Of a DNA stretch of 60,908 bases, positions 35,101 through 51,294 are shown one piece after another; position 1 is the stretch's first letter; the number at the start of each line of letters is the position of its first letter. The notes below the pieces were generated by a model. That model saw only the letters and a list, made by a program, of their open reading frames with translations, was not told the origin of the DNA and ran no database searches. Location of the stretch: positions 1 through 60,908 of the forward strand of contig FMBT01000254.1 of NCBI GenBank assembly GCA_900095095.1, read 5' to 3'. Origin of the DNA: Fragilariopsis cylindrus CCMP1102 (Eukaryota > Bacillariophyta > Bacillariophyceae > Bacillariales > Bacillariaceae). The translations under genes were made by a program, and so were the position numbers.

Positions 35101-36277
35101 ACTTTCGTAACAATAAGTTTGATGGCCGATTTGTCGCGTTTGATACTTTCTTTATGAGTGACCAATATGGTTCCATAGATGCAAGGACATTTTTACGTTG
35201 GGCAGTTGAGATCTTGAGAATCGTTATCAATGTTTGCAATACTCCCATGGTCGTATAGATATCGCTTTGAATCAATGTTGAATTAGTAGATCCTGTTTCG
35301 TCGTTTGATTCCGTTCCTCCTAAGTATTTCTTTAATACACTTATAGACCAATGTTGAAAAGAATTCCGGAATGTGCTATCTTCTAGATCGGGACGACTCA
35401 ACCAACATGCCAAACAGGAAGATACAACATCACGCGTAGGTCCAGTTTCGGATAGGTATATTGTAGCCAGTCGAAAAAGTTGTGCAACCTGCGTTGTATC
35501 AATGACCACCTCACAATCAAATGGTATCTTTCCAAGTATCCCCATCCAATTCCACATCGAGTATATTGATTCCCATAATTGTGGTCCATCAGTTGTGTCG
35601 TCGGTAGGTGACGATTGATTCTTTTTGTGTTGTTGTTTCAAATCATCCAACATTAGTAGAGATTGCAATACAGGTTCGACGTTCTCCACTTGATGAGGTA
35701 AGAATTTTTGTACTTTCTTTCTACCTCGTACCTTAGACAAAGCGTAAATTGCTGACAAAATTCGGGGTAGCGGAGAATTCCAAAATTGATCGTAGGATGA
35801 ATACACATAGCAGTCGTTGTTGTTTGATTGATTTTTCGTGTTTGTGTTTGTGTTTGTGTCTATGTCTGTGTTTGTATTTGTATCTGTATCTGTATTTGTA
35901 TTTGTATTTGTATTTGTATTTGTATTTGTATTATCAGTAGTATCATCATCATCATCGTCACCTATACAGTGTGTTTGTGAATCTATTTGCATCTTCGACA
36001 TGATGGAACATGCCGATTCGGTCAATTCGTTGACCATAGGTGCAATGTAACGATCTAATAGCGATGGAAGTTCAAGATATTTATCAAATATCTTTCGTAG
36101 TTGCGCCAAGGCTCGGTCATTGGGCTCATAATTCTTGTCTATTCGGTCGACCGTCAGCTCTCGAATGCATTGAAAAGCCTTTTCCTCTTCCTCGAAGAGT
36201 ACAGCGGCATTGGATGACGCCGACGAGGATGATATTGTTGTCGTGCCATCAGTGTAGCCAACATTATCGTCGTCCAT
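32191..36277 (-). CDS. TBCD: Tubulin-folding cofactor D (HEAT-repeat chaperone)
   Basis: This is a large HEAT-repeat protein of about 1312 residues that, by family, captures beta-tubulin and helps assemble the alpha/beta dimer. Markers are LFRLATIYLSETGPTRD, VRWSAAKGVGRITSRLP in the HEAT core, RDAACYTYWALARAYSPEIL, FDREVNCRRAASAAFQEMVG, SLGNRKDAY, and a C-terminal DYNTDQRGDVGSKCRLAAM, followed by RVILPLLKTIDIL. Exons are 36277-32843 and 32693-32191; the 149-nt intron carries a GA repeat. One missing base at about 33414-33418 breaks the frame just before VKQVFDTYMRS. A Thr/Asn/Asp dipeptide repeat (35836-35930) is inserted near residue 115-145. Beta-tubulin, the client, is encoded 2.3 kb upstream on the same strand. 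Confidence 0.93.
32731..32758. repeat. GA microsatellite in TBCD intron
   Basis: A GA repeat of about 28 bases lies inside intron 32694-32842. Confidence 0.85.
35836..35930. repeat. In-frame TBCD coding microsatellite
   Basis: Six-base units of the GTTTGT/GTATTT type read on the minus strand as alternating Thr and Asn/Asp (TNTNTDTN style). It is an apparently disordered insertion near the N-terminus of TBCD. Confidence 0.9.
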
Positions 36278-36699
36278 TGCGGATTCGTCGTGGTCTATTG
36301 CAGCTGCACGTAGCCTTTTTCTTTTATATCATTTTTAAATTTCAACAACAGCTAATGTGAAATGATAATTTATTTTACAAAAAAACAAAAACAAAGCTGT
36401 CGAGTCACGAAGGATACATTCGGGACTAAAAGCATTTTTGTAAACTGCCATCCATCCACGTAAGCAATCCAGTCACCGCGAACTGAGTAGATCAAGATCA
36501 AGATTCGATTTTTCTACGGCATTCCCACGCTCCACTGCATGACCACTGACACAAAGAATGCTAAAACTTCAACAGCTGATAACAGCTTGTTCGACACACA
36601 TCAAATAATTATCGACATTATTACTTCGTATCAAGACATAACAACATATAAAAATAAAAATACCGTAATAAAATAAATAATAACAGCAGACAAGCAAGA
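36278..36699. promoter_or_regulatory. Divergent intergenic region
   Basis: This 422-bp spacer lies between the starts of TBCD (-) and the plastid-lumen gene (+). The A-rich stretch just before 36700 fits a leader. No specific site is recognised. Confidence 0.35.
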
Positions 36700-37375
36700 T
36701 GATGTTCAAATCGGTTATTGTCCTTCTTTGTGTGTCGGGTACATCGGCCTTTGTTTCCGTCCCGCAGCTAAGACGACCTTGTCGTCATCGTCATCTCTCG
36801 AAATGAACAACATTGGTATGAAGAAGGCTGCCGCCGCTTTTGTTGCCGCTACATTTGTTCTCGGTAATATCGATGTTGCTCCCGCCTTCGCAATGGATGA
36901 TTCCGACTTTGGTTTTGGTAGTAGTACACAAGTTATTGCCGGTAGAAGTGGAGGCCGTGCAGGTGGACGATCTTCTGCTCGACGTGCACCTTCTCGAGCA
37001 CCTTCGCGTGCACCTTTCGTTCCAGTACCGTTATCAATCGTACTACTATTGTAAGACCACCCGTCGTGTATGGCGGTGGATATGGCGGGGATATGGTGGT
37101 GGTTATGGATACAACCCAATGAATGGATTAGGACTTTCTTTGGGTTGAATGCTATTGGAAATATCGGAAGAGATAATCAAGATTATCGTCAAGAGGGTGA
37201 GATTCGAGATACTCAAAGTCAATTGCAACAATCTCAAGCGCGTGAAGCTGCATTGGAACTTAGATTAAGTAAGCTCGAACAGGGACAGGGACAAGCAATG
37301 ACTCAAGAGCAACTCCTAATGCAACAGCAAATGTTCCAACAACAACAACAGGCTGCAGCCGCCGTTGCAAAATAA
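36700..37375 (+). CDS. Predicted thylakoid-lumen coiled-coil protein (four single-base breaks)
   Basis: The start MMFKSVIVLLCVSGTSAFVSVP is a textbook diatom plastid precursor: a signal peptide and an SAF cleavage motif. After a short transit region, MKKAAAAFVAATFVLGNIDV ending APAFA is a lumen-type second signal. The mature part begins MDDSDFGFGSS, has a Gly/Arg region (GGRAGGRSSARRAPSRAP), a TTIVRPPVVYGGGYGG segment, and a C-terminal Gln/Glu/Leu coiled coil (SQLQQSQAREAALELRLSK). The pieces lie in different frames. Single missing bases at 36770-36771 (A), 37022-37023 (C), 37087-37090 (G) and 37139-37141 (T) reconcile all of them. The role is unknown. Confidence 0.68.
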
Positions 37376-38529
37376 TACATCTTCGCACAATTAGGGATAA
37401 GAAATAATTGTTTAATGGTAAGCTTTTTGGGTGAATTCGTTCATGGTGTATATTGCGACTATGTTTTCAGATATAGAGATACTACCGTCGCTGAATAATA
37501 TTATAGAGTAATTTTATCTGTATAAGAAAACTATGAATATTTGAACACAACATTATATTTTGTCTTTCATCACAATGTATAATATAATTATTTGGTGCAT
37601 GACTAGCGACATGGATATTTCTCGTGGACTGTAATGTTAATAGTTTATTAGAATCAATCATAATTGATTCTGGATGTTTGCTAGGTAAACATTATGACTT
37701 CTGTTCGTTTGTGTATTCGCACTACCTGTATTTATGTGTTTTTGCTTCAGTATAGTGTACCCCCCGACTTGTGTTCATACAGTATGTATAGATGCACCAT
37801 GCAAATAAGTATGCGTGAAGAAAGAAAAAGTGATACGGAAGCTTTCGTGTATATATTCAGAAAATCAATCTTGAAACATTTTTGAGCTAAACAACAGTAC
37901 AGTAAATATATATATACAGTACGACTAGTTTCCATCATCCATACTACATCCTCAGAGCAGCTTACTTTGTTTTCGTTCCTAGTAGCTATGCATGTAGAGG
38001 CGGTATTTGTCACGTAGAAGTCTGTTGTCTAGTAGCTAGTAGCTAGTAGCTAGTAATATCCTCATTTAAAAAATATCATCAGTATTCGTACTGTAGGTAA
38101 CCAACACTTGATATGAGACGCATTCACAATCCCATTACATTATATCGAGAAGTACAGTGACCATCGTTCAAACGAATTGAGTTGAGAATATATATCTCAA
38201 TTGAATACTCATAGTTATGCATATATTTTTATTTTGCTTTTTTTATAATTATTTTTCTACTATTAATATCGTATATATTTTCGTTTTTCTTTCCCTATCG
38301 GACACAACAACATAATACTACTATATTTCCGATAGTTTTTTCTTCGTACAATCACAGACAAAAAATACCAATCCACCGACCTATCAACAAAAGAGGATAC
38401 GATGGGTGGTCTTGTCGTTGCCAAAAAAAAGAAGAGGGAAATATGTTGCTTTATCCGAACAAAACCTAATTGTCTATTCAATCAACGTCCGTCGCATATC
38501 ACATTACATGGTTTTATTTCCTTTTCTGT
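37376..38529. other. Intergenic (convergent), no gene seen
   Basis: This is about 1.15 kb of AT-rich sequence between the 3' ends of the lumen-protein gene and beta-tubulin. It includes a TAGTAGC heptamer repeated about four times (38027-38056). Short ORFs here lack coding character. Confidence 0.5.
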
Positions 38530-42968
<4,439 letters not shown>

Positions 42969-43534
42969 TTAACCATGATTTTTCTCAAGGAAAATATCGC
43001 TCAACGCATTATCGGTTAATTTATGAATGGCGGTTAACATACCTTCTGGCATCACAGATGAATGTTGATGAACGATTTTCCATTCGCCATTATCCTCTAA
43101 TGCATAGACGAATGTATAACGAGCTTTCACAACATCACCAGTTGTTCCCATTGTGAATTCATAAATACCGTTATCTTGTGCCCAAAGTCCGCATTCTCCA
43201 ACTTTAATCCACGATTTAAGGATTCTACCTTGTGGTTTTTCAATAAATGAGCATCAAAGTAATCCTTAATGGCAGCAGTACCTGCACGGGGTGAGTCACT
43301 GACAGTAGGTAGTAACACAGCATCTTTCGAATAACATTGTGCGACCTTATCACTATTCAACGTAGCAAGTGCATCATTCCATACCGAAAATAATCCAGTA
43401 ACTTCAGATTTGCTAATCATAGATGTAGCGGATGCTGATCCAAAGCTACGTCTTGCTACTGGACCAGCAACATAGCGTCGTCCAATTGAAGACGCAGAAG
43501 ACGACACAAAACGGAATGCGGTATTCAAAGCCAT
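42969..43534 (-). CDS. Mitochondrial NTF2-fold protein, CaMKII-association/SgcJ-like (one frameshift)
   Basis: A small protein with a basic Ser/Arg-rich presequence (MALNTAFRFVSSSASSIGRR... to about residue 35) typical of mitochondrial import. The rest matches the NTF2-like fold used by the CaMKII association domain and SgcJ/EcaC proteins: VTGLFSVWNDALATLNSDKV, YSKDAVLLPTVSDSPR, AAIKDYFDAHLLKNH, and, in the next frame, GLWAQDNGIYEFTMGTTGDV and a C-terminal YALEDNGEWKIVHQHSSVMP. One missing base at the TTT of 43203-43205 joins the halves. Family members bind small ligands or oligomerise; no catalytic role can be given. Confidence 0.75.
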
Positions 43535-44276
43535 GATAGATGACGGAGCGAGGATGTTGCGCTAGCTACTGTTGGGTGGTTTTGAGAGAAAGGACGACGA
43601 TGTCGTTTAGTTTGTGCGTTGTTGGGTGACGGTTTTCTCGTCGTCGAAATAAGTACAAGATGTGATACAAATTTTGCTGTCTAGAGTTCTCAGTAGTATT
43701 CTAAATGGTCAAAGAACATATACGAGTGATAGAAATTACGAGATCGATGACACGAACAATTCGGATTCGAATATGTACTACTGTAACTATTATAGTATCT
43801 TTTTGAATCGAATCTTTTTCACTTTTTCACAAAAACATTATTCCCATAAAACTAATTCTGTAATTGTCCCATGTGGGATTGAATTACGACCCACACAAAA
43901 GTTCAAAGTTCTAACAAAGTACCGGAGCCGCTGTGAAGGAATGAATCAATCAAGAATCCATCAAATCAAGAGTTCAATACCGGTAGAGAACATGCCGATT
44001 GCGTGACATCACACGAGTGCCTGACTGTCACTTCTTCGCGTACTCCGACGCTTCCACAAAAAAGAGAAGAAGTCAAAAAAAAACACAACGATAAACAAGG
44101 TATGAAGCGAAGAAAGACGATAGAGAAAGAAGCCGAGTGATTCAAGTCCACACAAAAGCAGAAATAGAATAGAATAACAACAAAAGCAACAGAGATACTA
44201 CAGTACAATACTCAGTAGTCAAGTTTTCACGATATATATACACCCGCTTCCTTTGATTCTTCAATCAGTCAAGACT
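43535..44276. promoter_or_regulatory. Divergent intergenic region of two mitochondrial-protein genes
   Basis: This 742-bp spacer lies between two divergent genes, both with apparent mitochondrial presequences (the NTF2-fold protein and proline dehydrogenase). It may be a shared promoter. No specific site is recognised. Confidence 0.4.
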
Positions 44277-46483
44277 ATGCTGACCAGCAGAGTGACCGCT
44301 GTACTTACACGACGGATTCGCCCTCGTCCAACACCTTTACATTTATCCTGCCGTGCCAACGCTAGTGTTCGAGAGAAAAGTACATCAATTTTGAGTGATG
44401 ACAATACTATCGAGGCTAAGATTATTAGTACAGCATTTAATAACAACGTAACGAAGAATCCTTTACCGGACTTTAATGATGCTCGTATTACATATGAAGA
44501 CAAATCAACCACAGAACTATTACGAGCTGCGGGTTGTTTCAGACTTTGTCAGGTTCCATTCTTGGTAAACTATGCCGAGAGTATGCTGTGGCTAGGTCGT
44601 AAAATAGTTGGGGGTCGAATCGTAGATATGATTTTAAAAGCAACTCTCTATGGACATTTTTGTGCTGGAGAAGATCAAGAACGAATTCGACCAGTACTGC
44701 AAAGTTTAGCAAATGCGGGCGTGGGTAGTATTCTTGATTATGCAGCCGAAAATGACTCCGGTGATGGTGAGACAACCGAAAGTGCGGAATTTAACATTAC
44801 GGCACGAGAATACGACTATGAATCTGAGGCGAAATGCGACAAACATACATCCACATTTATTAAATGTATCAAGGATGTTGGGGCATTAAATCCAAATCAT
44901 GACGGGTATGCGGCGGTTAAGGTTACGGCACTCGGAAATCCAAAACTATTGGCTCGTTTAAGTACAGCAATTGTAGAAGCGAAGCGTTTATTTGAAGTCT
45001 TTGATTTGGATGGAGATGGTCTCCTTAGCCGAAAAGAATTTGAAGTAGGATACAAGTAAGTTATATTATCTGTATGTGTGCATGATAATCTTCTTTGGTG
45101 ACTTGAATTTCACAGATTGTACAACACACTTACAGTGCTCGTCACGAAAAACATTTCCTTTGCTATTCTGAATTCTTTTTGTTTTTCTAGTCGCTACTTC
45201 GCCGACGGAGATACTCGTATTAAAAAGATATTTGAAAAATTCGATCCACTTCAAACTGGATATATCGATTATATAACATGGTCGATGATGTTGCAACCTC
45301 AGGTACGTTAGTCATGATCGTTAGTGTAAAAGGAAAAAAGACAGTACTAAAAAGTCGACACTTTGAACAGAGACCACTCACAAAAACTGTCCCTTCCTTA
45401 TTTACTTTTCAGGATCTGCCAAAAATATGCAAGAGGTGCAATACTGCTGGAAGGTTATCCGATGCTTGTCCTACGGACGAAGAAATCGAACTCTTAAATG
45501 CTATGTATGACCGAGGTCGTTTATTAGGAGAGGAAGCTGCAAAATCTGGTGTGCGATTATTGATTGACGCCGAGCAAAAGCGATACCAGCCAGCTATCGA
45601 TAACCTTGTACTTGAACTACAACGCGAGTTCAACGGGAGTGACAAGCCGATCATTTATAATACCTACCAGTGCTATCTTGTAGACTCTCCTGAACGATTG
45701 AAAAACGACGTTGAACGTTCTGAGCGCTTCAATTATCATTTTGGTGCAAAGCTCGTTCGTGGCGCTTACATGGAAAGTGAACGTGAGCTGGCAGAAGCAG
45801 TAGGAGATCCTGATCCGATTCATCCGACCATCGAAAAGACTCACGAATGTTATAATAATTCAGTAGCTTATCTTCTTCGTCATAGTGCAAAATCGGATTT
45901 GAATGTGGAGATAATGTGTGCCACACATAATGATGAAAGTATTACGAAGGCGATTGAATCCATGAATGATTATGGAATTGATCGAACATCATCTACCTTG
46001 TGTTTTGCTCAGCTGTATGGAATGAGTGATGCATTGGTAAGTGACGTTTATTTTTATAACGTAATTACAAGATTCCTTCCACTTATAAATAATGGAAATT
46101 ATCGAGCGAAACTTTTTTCTAAAAATTAATATATTGACTCACGTTTATTGCTTTATTTTTATATATATACCCACAAACGCGTAATCTTGCTGTCTCAAAT
46201 CAATCGATACACATAACTATGATGGTGTGACGCGATACATAACAAAACAACAAAACATAACACAACACAACACGAAAAGACCTTCAATCTCGGAAAATAT
46301 GGCTACAGAGCCTTCAAATATGTACCCTATGGCGAAGTTGATGAGGTGATGCCATACCTATTGCGCCGTGCCAGAGAAAACAGTGCTATTGTTGGTGCAA
46401 CTACGTTCGAGCTCGAGATGATCAAAGCAGAGCTCGGAAGGAGATTTAAGGGTGGTCAGGTATCCAAACAAGTACAAAGCTAA
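44277..46483 (+). CDS. PRODH: Proline dehydrogenase with EF-hand insertion, mitochondrial
   Basis: This flavoenzyme oxidises proline to pyrroline-5-carboxylate, feeding electrons to the respiratory chain. The four exons 44277-45055, 45191-45302, 45413-46036 and 46280-46483 give 572 residues without a frame break. The presequence is MLTSRVTAVLTRRIRPRP. An EF-hand with a canonical loop (DLDGDGLLSRKE) ends exon 1, and a weaker second one (DPLQTGYIDYIT) is in exon 2. Active-site landmarks are VRLLIDAEQKRYQPA, YNTYQCYLVDSPERL, FGAKLVRGAYMESER, and the C-terminal YVPYGEVDEVMPYLLRRARE with the substrate-binding RRxxE. The EF-hands sit inside the catalytic barrel between early strands, suggesting calcium control. 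The start at 44277 is the first ATG before the presequence. Confidence 0.94.
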
Positions 46484-46936
46484 GACATGAAAAATGTTGG
46501 TCCTTTGATTTTATGAAAAATCGTCGCTCCACAAGCGCAAAATAGAATAAATAGAATGGAATGTTAAAGATAACGAATGTATCGTCAACGAAGGTATTTT
46601 GAGACGCATTTTATACTTAGTTATTAACGTTAGTATTGTATAAGACCTAATAAATGCACTAGTTACTGTAGCTATTACCATATAAGGTACAATTAGTAGT
46701 AGAGGAATGTCAGCTATTACGCTACATAGATGCTTCACACAGTAGAACAACGACAGTGTTGGATGAATCAAGTCGTGCAGTACCCAACGGCAACAGCTCA
46801 GAGAGCAAGAAAGATAAACCAGCACAGGAAATCAATATTTTAATATTTATTTATGATCAATGCACCACAGTAACGTTAATTGTAGGTTTTTGATAGTAGC
46901 AAATTTTGCTTGTATCTATCTTCGTTCATATGACGA
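46484..46936. other. Convergent intergenic region
   Basis: About 450 bp between the 3' ends of the proline dehydrogenase and O-fucosyltransferase-like genes. No gene is seen. Confidence 0.4.
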
Positions 46937-48796
46937 CTATGTCAAGAAATGGGAGTCTTCTAAATTATGGTCGATATCTCTCCAGGCAACTGGGAATTCT
47001 CTACCCCATAATGGTCCCTTCAAGGAGTAGTAGTTACTTAGCTCTTCCTTGTTCTCTTTTCCAACGTAAAAGTAACTGTTCAATTTCCCCTTTTTGTAGC
47101 CAGGTTGTTTCTCTTTTTGTGAGTGATACCCACGCATTCGAGTGATGTACCCCGTAAATGTTGAAAGGTACGCACCAGCAAAGGTACGACCTCTTGACGC
47201 AATTCTTTGATCTAGATGACCGTAATAATTCTTATTCAAATCCGGTACAAGGTGAAGGAAATCATCCAAAAATAAAACTTGGTAATGTTTCTGTAATGGT
47301 TCAAAGAAGGTCTTATTTCTTTCATCGGTTGCAATGAATACGGTTGCATTTTCCACGAATATATCTTGAATATTTTCATATATTTCCGTTGCAGGGATAC
47401 GGGTATGCGCATATTGGAAATCTCCCCGACGAACATGCATTGAATCATATAATCCATCAGGATTACCATTTTCTATTGCTTTTTGACGAACGGCATGGAC
47501 GATCTTTGCGGCTGCACATTGGATTTCATCGATGTAACGCAAATGATCACGAACGTAACGTTTTGTCCACAGATCCTGCTCCCAATCTTCAAAGAATAGG
47601 AAGGCATAGAAATGAACCAATAAGCGGGCACCAGAATTATTGTCCCCCATGAAATGCATAACTTTCGATTTTTGCATCTGATCATTGTAAAGACAAATTT
47701 CTTTCCGGAAAGATAACATTTCTTTCAGTCGATCTGTTACTGTTCCGTTCACTGGCGTTGGTTTATTAATATACTTCTTGAAAATGCCGTGACTTTGTTC
47801 AGACATATCCATTGTCTCGTACAATTTTCCATTTCATCAGCTGCTTTTTTTCCTGGTTCTTTGGGAAAGACTGCCGTGCATTTACTAAAATCCCAAGTGG
47901 AAGCTAGAGTGACATTTCGAAGCCAATGCCAGAAGGCTTTTCCATCTCTGATATGTCCTTCCCAATCTGTTTGATTGGAAGGTGGGAATTGCACCTTTCC
48001 ATCCTTCTGAATGTTTCCTGGCATGACCTCTCGTTGCATAAATTCCTCCATTGTAATAACTTCAACGCCTTTATGTTCTGCAGATATTTCATCGAAGGGA
48101 AAAAAATTCTTGAATGTAAATCGATTATTTTCCTTCTTTTTATCTTGTTTTAGCAAGTACATATTCTGTTCAAAAGGCAACACTAAGATTCTTCCCATTG
48201 CATGAGCCAATGCTGTGGCTGTTTCCATTGACATTCGTATGTTATTCCATCCTCCCTCGTCTGGTTCAAACGTCAGATACTTAGGTGATTCACCATAATT
48301 GGCGTATGGACTGGCGAAGTGAGAATCACTGGGGATGTCACGCCAATAGACCATTTCTGCGGCCACTTCTTCCTCTGGACCACCAAACCTATCACAATTC
48401 AGACCGGCGATCGAACTAGTACTGCTGGTAATAGTCGTCACACTTGTATCACCACCCCCTCCCTTATTTTCATTAACTTTTGGATTCGTATCATGAGTTT
48501 CGTCATTCACTTTTGGTAGATTACCATCGGGATCTGCAATCCCCCGAAGACTGCTTCTCCTCCTTTTCTCCTTTCTCGATATGCAACCATTTTTGTATCT
48601 CTTTTTGTTTGATGGAAGGATGACGATTGGTGTAACTGAGCTCACTATTACTGGAAGCAAAATCTACCATGACATCACCATTCGAGAAATCCACAGTGCT
48701 GCTCGGAACAATAGAAGGTAGGTACAGTAGGTTCGCGGTCACCACTATCAGAATAAAAATCCCAAGCGCCACGAGTATAGATGATCGGTGGTTCAT
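46937..48796 (-). CDS. GDP-fucose O-fucosyltransferase-like type II membrane protein (two frameshifts)
   Basis: This is a predicted Golgi glycosyltransferase of the O-fucosyltransferase superfamily. An N-terminal membrane segment (ILVALGIFILIVVTANLLYL) is followed by a charged stem. The catalytic region starts with YLTFEPDEGGWNNIRMSMET and ALAHAMGRILVLPFEQNMYL. It continues with ARLLVHFYAFLFFED, the nucleotide-sugar motif SMHVRRGDFQYAH, FIATDERNKTFFEPL and a C-terminal GRTFAGAYLSTFTGYITRMR, matching motifs I-III of the fold. Two breaks are present: one extra C (G on the coding strand) in the run 48541-48545, and one missing T (A on the coding strand) at 47825-47828. Donor GDP-fucose is inferred from the family; the acceptor is unknown. 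Confidence 0.82.
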
Positions 48797-49419
48797 CTTG
48801 CTTACTACTGGTCTGATGTGTACGGAGCGTCGGCAGGCAGGTTATGGGGACTTCGTCGTATCTTCGAATTGCTCAGCAAACTTGATCGTATGTGGCGAAC
48901 CGAATTGACAGCAAGAGAAACCAGTTTCACTCTCAAAGCCTCACTAGCTAGTGATATTACAGTGCAGACAGATAGTACGAAATGGTCGAATTATTACAAT
49001 TGGATCAGTCAATTTGCCATACTTTTGTCAATTTGCCATCCTTTTGTTATGCATGATGGTCATGCATGTGATTTGGCGAGAAGTGAAGAGTGAAATTATT
49101 TTTCTAAATATGACCACGAATGAAAAATAAAATAAAATAATGGGATTACATTCAAAATCAAAATAGAGATATCATTGGGAAGAATCATTGTCACCTACAG
49201 TATCTGCCTTCATTATGGTATAGGCAATCAACTGATCACATAAAATAACACATGTAGTAAAGGAATTCAATAATCTTGTGAAATATTATTATGTCATTGT
49301 TATTGCTAAAATACTTCAAAGTAAGATGGCCGGAGCATTCAAACATACTAATTGACACTTATATTGTTGAGAAACAATATAAGGTATGATTAATTTGATT
49401 TTTACACACATGTATTCTA
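48797..49419. other. Intergenic, no gene seen
   Basis: The spacer lies between the start of the glycosyltransferase gene and the 3' end of the APC transporter gene, both on the minus strand. A duplicated ATTTGCCAT phrase lies near 49010-49035. It presumably holds the glycosyltransferase promoter. Confidence 0.4.
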
Positions 49420-51294
49420 TTAGCTAATAGTAGCTTCTAAGCTATCTGTTTCGTCACTTTCCAAAGATTCACTTGTAGCATCTAAGATATCCGTTTCATC
49501 AGTTGTTTCCAAAGATTCTCCTGCCACATGCTCGTATATATTACCATCAACTGGCATACTTAGTTCGCTTTGTCGTTTGGCAACATACACTATATAGCCA
49601 GTAATCCATGATCCAAACGCAAAATAATAAGTAGTATATGTGGCGAGACTCATAACAAGTAGTGTTGCGACAATAGTAGGAAAAAAGAAGATACAGCACC
49701 CAAAGGTAGATAGAGGGATTCGATACGGGCGTTCTAAATCTGGCCGAGAAATTCGTAGCTTGAAAAATGCAGCATATTCGAGTAACAATGCGATTGCGTA
49801 ATTAAAATTTAGCATCTCGATCAGTGTATCTAGATCGGATACTCCCATACAAACTATCACACCGGCACCAAGAATCAAGCCATAGGTGGGGGTGCCATAC
49901 CTACTCCTCTTGCTAAAGATTTTTGGTAAATGACCGCGGTCTGCCATACCCATTAACTGAAAGGCGTCCGAGGAAAGTTCTGCTTGGAACATGGCTATGT
50001 TAGAGATACCAGCTGCAAAGACAGTCCAAGCGCCAAGCCACGGTCCGACAACTTCTGTGTTGATCGCAGCTAAGTACCCATTCGTCCAATCTGATTGTAC
50101 AGAGTCCGATGCACCAATTGCGATGAGTAGAGGGAAGAAGTAACACGTTACCACCAATACAACACCCAGCATCATGGCACGTATAAATGGAGCTGTACTG
50201 TCAAGTTCTGCTACAAGTGTCCCCCCATTATCAAAGCTATTTAAATTCCAGAAGAGATTGTTGAGAAAAGGTCTCCATAAGACACCACCCGTAGAGAAAT
50301 TGGGGAAAAACCCTCCAGCGATGTCATCGTCTAGGCTATCGATGGTCTCATCGGTATCTGAGTTCGGTAGAATAAACCATCGAGACGTATCTACCTTGAA
50401 GGATCCAACTACGACAAGGATCACGAATGGACTCATTGCAATCAAGCAAATAAAGACTGACATTTTACCAATCAAATGTAAGCCACGCCAATTAACATAT
50501 GCTAGAAAAATAGTTGTAGCCGAGAGTAAAATAAATCGAGAAGCAGGATTGATAGCTTCAGATTCATCATCATTCCCGAACACTTGTAGCAGATAATCAA
50601 GGAAAAGAACTGGATATATTGCATTATCTGTTGCACCAGATATCCAACTCAGATAGCCTGCCATCCATCCAACTTTCGGTCCAAATGCTTCTTCAACCCA
50701 TGCAACACTTTAATAGTTTCAAAACAAACAATCATGTAAGTGAGTGGATGAAAACGAAACGGAAAATAGAACATGTAAACTGTTCTACAATCGGCACTAC
50801 TCATTAATCGCATACGACTCCCTTTTTTATATTTTTCTTCTATTTTAATAAACTTACCCTCCAGATGCTTCGACAAAGGTAGAACCAAGTTCAGCTGTCA
50901 TCAATGCTTCTTGTAACGACCAAACAAAAGGCATAATTAAGAATCCTAATATGGCATAAAAATTTCCTCCTGCACGGACAGCAGTTTCTATTCCGAATGG
51001 TCCACCCGAAACGTTATAAAAAACTAATACAGCCAAAGATATGACACCTAATTTTTCAGGAGATGATGTATAATGAGCATCGATGATTTGTTCTTCTGGA
51101 TATGTCAACTCTTGTCCAAGAGCACTTGGTCGTCGTACACTAGCTGTTAATGCAGTAGTAGCTGTAGCAAAACCATGATCATGATCAGTTTGCTCCTCGT
51201 CTTCGCGATCGGTCGGATCTACGACTTCAGTATCTTCTATTTCGAGTGACTTTCTCCTTGTAAGACGAGAATTTTCATTCATGTCATCGATCAT
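49420..51294 (-). CDS. APC-superfamily amino acid / polyamine transporter
   Basis: A plasma- or organelle-membrane permease of 574 residues with about 12 membrane segments. Exons are 51294-50858 and 50707-49420, separated by a 150-nt intron in phase 2. The cytosolic N-terminus is acidic. TM1 has the unwound-helix motif VFYNVSGGPFGIE, as in the polyamine/LAT-type branch of the APC family. Later blocks include VAWVEEAFGPKVGWMAGYLS, FWNLNSFDNGGTLVAEL, AGISNIAMFQAELSSDAFQL, DRGHLPKIFSKRSRYGTPTY and RPDLERPYRIPLSTFG. The C-terminal tail carries repeated Ser/Glu/Asp/Thr motifs (SLESDETDSLEAT). In plants the closest branch moves polyamines; substrate here is inferred. The start at 51294 is the first ATG. 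Confidence 0.88.

Noticed and set aside
36840..37148. A plus-strand ORF overlapping the lumenal protein gene
   Set aside because: Mostly an alternative frame of that gene; only its GYGGGYGYNP part is used after frame correction.
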